NCBI GenBank assembly: GCA_021582295.1
Contig: CP091137.1
Span: forward strand, 762,001 to 826,000
From: Candidatus Thiovulum stygium
GTDB taxonomy: Bacteria; Campylobacterota; Campylobacteria; Campylobacterales; Thiovulaceae
Direction of reading: 5' to 3'
DNA length: 64,000 nt
Of the stretch, positions 62,179 through 64,000 are shown piece after piece; the first letter of the stretch is position 1; each line of letters starts with the position of its first letter. The notes beneath the pieces are model-generated. The model had not been told where the DNA came from. It did no database searches and was given only the letters and a program-made list of their open reading frames with translations. Made by a program: the position numbers and the translations under genes.

Positions 62179-63000
62179 ATGAATAATATAAAAAAATTAA
62201 TTCTTAAAGCAAAACGGGGCTTTTTTGGAGATAAACTTGGAAATAATATTTCAACTTTTCGTGGTCAAGGTGGCGATTTTATAGAATTACGAGAATATTA
62301 TAGTGGTGATGATATCAGAAAAATTGATTGGAATATCACTGCAAAACAGAATCGTCCATTTGTTAAAATTTTTCGCGAAGAGCGAGAATTAAATATTGTT
62401 GTTTCTACGATTCTTAGCGGTTCAACTTTTTTTGGTAGTGTCAAATTAAAACGAGACCTAATAGCTGAAATTGTCGCTATTTTGGGATTTTCAGCTATTA
62501 AAAATGGTGATCCTTTTTCATCACATATTTTTGCTGATTTTGAACATATTTTTCGTAAGCCTTCTAAAAAAAGTTTTGGAATCGAAAAAGATGTTTTAAA
62601 TATAACTAATTTTGATTCTATTGGCAAAAATGTTCAAATCGCTTTTATAGAAGATAAACTTTTAAAGACTGTCAAAAGAAGAAGTTTATTATTTTTAATT
62701 TCAGATTTTTATTCACATATTGAACTTAAATATTTATCTAAACATAGCGATATAATTGCCATTATTATTAGAGATAAACTTGAAGAAAATCCTCCTGAAT
62801 TTGGTCAAATTACTCTAATTGATGGAACAACTGGAAACAGAAATGAAGGAATTTTTAAAAATTGGGGCGGATATAGCTCTAAATTAAAAGAACACGATCT
62901 AAAATTGATTAATGATTTTAACAAATTTGGTGTTAGATTTGTAAAAATATATACAGATCAGAATCCAATCATTGAATTAAAAAAACTATTTAATAGATAA
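62179..63000 (+). CDS. DUF58 domain protein
   Basis: 273 residues. DUF58 signature: STFRGQGGDFIELREYYSGDDIRKIDWNITAK-type segment (residues 26-57), then a vWA-like region (LLFLISDFYSH). Usually encoded with MoxR ATPases and vWA proteins in envelope or metal-insertion chaperone operons; neither lies in view. An AAAAGGA ribosome site precedes it. Confidence 0.92.
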   Translation: MNNIKKLILKAKRGFFGDKLGNNISTFRGQGGDFIELREYYSGDDIRKIDWNITAKQNRPFVKIFREERELNIVVSTILSGSTFFGSVKLKRDLIAEIVAILGFSAIKNGDPFSSHIFADFEHIFRKPSKKSFGIEKDVLNITNFDSIGKNVQIAFIEDKLLKTVKRRSLLFLISDFYSHIELKYLSKHSDIIAIIIRDKLEENPPEFGQITLIDGTTGNRNEGIFKNWGGYSSKLKEHDLKLINDFNKFGVRFVKIYTDQNPIIELKKLFNR

Positions 63001-63009
63001 AGCAAAAAT

Positions 63010-64000
63010 ATGAAAATTTTTAGTAATAAACGAAGTATTCGTGAATATATAAAAAGTAGCGAAAAAGGGACTTTCCTTGAAAACAGTATAACTATTAAAG
63101 AATTTAAATCTAGAATTATTCTAATAGATGGATATCGAAATATGAGCGATATTGAACGAGAATATATTTTTAATTTAACTTTTAGCGAACTTCGAGGCGA
63201 TGAGGTTCTTAGTATCGAAAAAAATCTTTTGAAATTTTTAGCTTATAGCGATCATTTTTTCTCATTTTTTAAAGAGTTAGCTCTTGAAAATGTTGATATT
63301 TCTCTTTTGGCACAAGCAGATTTTTATGAAGATTTTAGAAAACATATCAGTTTTTTAAAAAAATTAATTGAGAGTTATAAAACTAAATTAATTAATAATA
63401 AAATTATTGATGATATTTTTATTCCAGAATTATATAAATTAAATTTTGATTATTTAAATAGCATCGATAAAATAGAATTCTATCTTGATGGTCAAATTAA
63501 CAATTTTGATATGAACCTTTTTAGAGAAATTTCTAAAATTGTGCCAGTAAAATTTATATTTGCTAGAAGTAAATTTTATAATCGAATTGACCAATTTTTA
63601 AATATTGAACTTGAACCAAATTTTATATATTCTGTAAATATTTCTAATTCTGAAGTTTTAACACTCGATATTACTAAATTATCTGAAAATATAAAAATTT
63701 ATGGTTTTAGAGATAGATTTACTCAAATTGGTTTTATAAAAGAGCAAATATATTCTTATAATCAAATATCAAATATTCCACTTGACAAAATCGCTGTTGT
63801 TCTTTTAGATGAAAAATTTTCTGAACAGATATCAAAATTTTTATATAAAGATAATAAATCGCTTTTGAATTTTTCTATGGGTTTTTCAATTAGAGATAAA
63901 CTTTTTTGGCAAATTTTACACACTATTTATGAATATATAAATAGACCTGAATTACTAGAAAATAATTTCAGATTTAAAAGATTTAAAGATAAATTTAACT
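63010..64000 (+). CDS. addB: AddB-like helicase-nuclease subunit (5' part, runs off window)
   Basis: 330 codons open to the window end, starting at ATG 63010, 9 bp after the DUF58 stop. MKIFSNKRSIREYIKS, TFLENSITIKEF, and FFSFFKELALENVDISLLAQAD then YKLNFDYLNSIDKIEFYLDG match the front of Campylobacterota AddB (RecB-family exonuclease partner of AddA). The nuclease domain lies beyond the edge. AddAB processes double-strand breaks, and in H. pylori it aids recombination after DNA uptake. An octamer copy encodes GDEVL. Confidence 0.75.
   Translation, partial: MKIFSNKRSIREYIKSSEKGTFLENSITIKEFKSRIILIDGYRNMSDIEREYIFNLTFSELRGDEVLSIEKNLLKFLAYSDHFFSFFKELALENVDISLLAQADFYEDFRKHISFLKKLIESYKTKLINNKIIDDIFIPELYKLNFDYLNSIDKIEFYLDGQINNFDMNLFREISKIVPVKFIFARSKFYNRIDQFLNIELEPNFIYSVNISNSEVLTLDITKLSENIKIYGFRDRFTQIGFIKEQIYSYNQISNIPLDKIAVVLLDEKFSEQISKFLYKDNKSLLNFSMGFSIRDKLFWQILHTIYEYINRPELLENNFRFKRFKDKFN

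Noticed and set aside
63010-64000. Reading the last 1 kb as noncoding
   Set aside because: The frame from ATG 63010 is open to the window end and matches the AddB front pattern; it simply lacks a stop inside the window.

Overview
The window is a very AT-rich (by eye roughly 25-30% GC) bacterial chromosome segment. Gene order and families point to Campylobacterota (Epsilonproteobacteria): rpsF-ssb-rpsR, rpsP-khpA-rimM-trmD-rplS, a UPF0323 lipoprotein, a PflA-like flagellar TPR protein, a MshM/CtsP-like ATPase and an epsilon-type AddB. A Thiovulum-like organism would fit the composition and the many repeat proteins, but that is a guess from memory. TTG starts are common (rpsF, pnp, rimM, coaD, mtaB, prlC-like), and CGA is the favoured Arg codon.

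Layout. 1-10.4 kb: accessory surface and mobile region, with a frameshifted YadA-head-repeat adhesin, a tail-collar protein, two tandem Rpn/PDDEXK 'transposase' paralogues, a 1080-aa Ig/cadherin-like secreted protein and a lipoprotein. 10.5-19 kb: DnaJ-family chaperone, AsmA-like protein overlapping mltG head-to-head, S6-SSB-S18, an 11-residue-repeat helical protein, argJ. 20-22 kb: a prokaryotic Argonaute with a complete-looking DEDH PIWI tetrad, alone among housekeeping genes. 22-26 kb: hemL, coaD, a broken AAA ATPase, RNase P RNA. 26-42.3 kb: a long minus-strand run (lolE-like, prmC, ppk2, pflA, rsmD, CitE-like, leuC, fabG, rpiB, gamma-carbonic anhydrase, UPF0323, pnp). 42.5-52.8 kb: plus-strand mtaB, hybrid kinase, a truncated Ycf46-like protein, the rpsP-rplS operon, prs, rplU-rpmA. 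After tRNA-Phe, 53.2-60.1 kb is an accessory island: dynamin-like GTPase, two repeat-protein genes sharing a duplicated leader, two PD-(D/E)XK-like paralogues and a UvrD-like helicase. 60.1-64 kb: M3 oligopeptidase, DUF58 protein, AddB (runs off the end).

Three window-wide signals stand out. (1) The octamer GATGAGGT occurs 32 times by hand count on both strands, where about one is expected. It sits in genes (all 18 sense copies read Asp-Glu-Val) and in intergenic inverted pairs shaped like terminators, as DNA-uptake sequences do in Neisseria and Pasteurellaceae. (2) Several conserved genes, including rimM and pflA, are interrupted at poly(A) runs where one extra A restores the frame. This could be homopolymer sequencing error, transcriptional slippage or -1 frameshifting. 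(3) Tandem duplication is widespread, from 27-bp and 60-bp coding repeats to whole genes with identical leaders.
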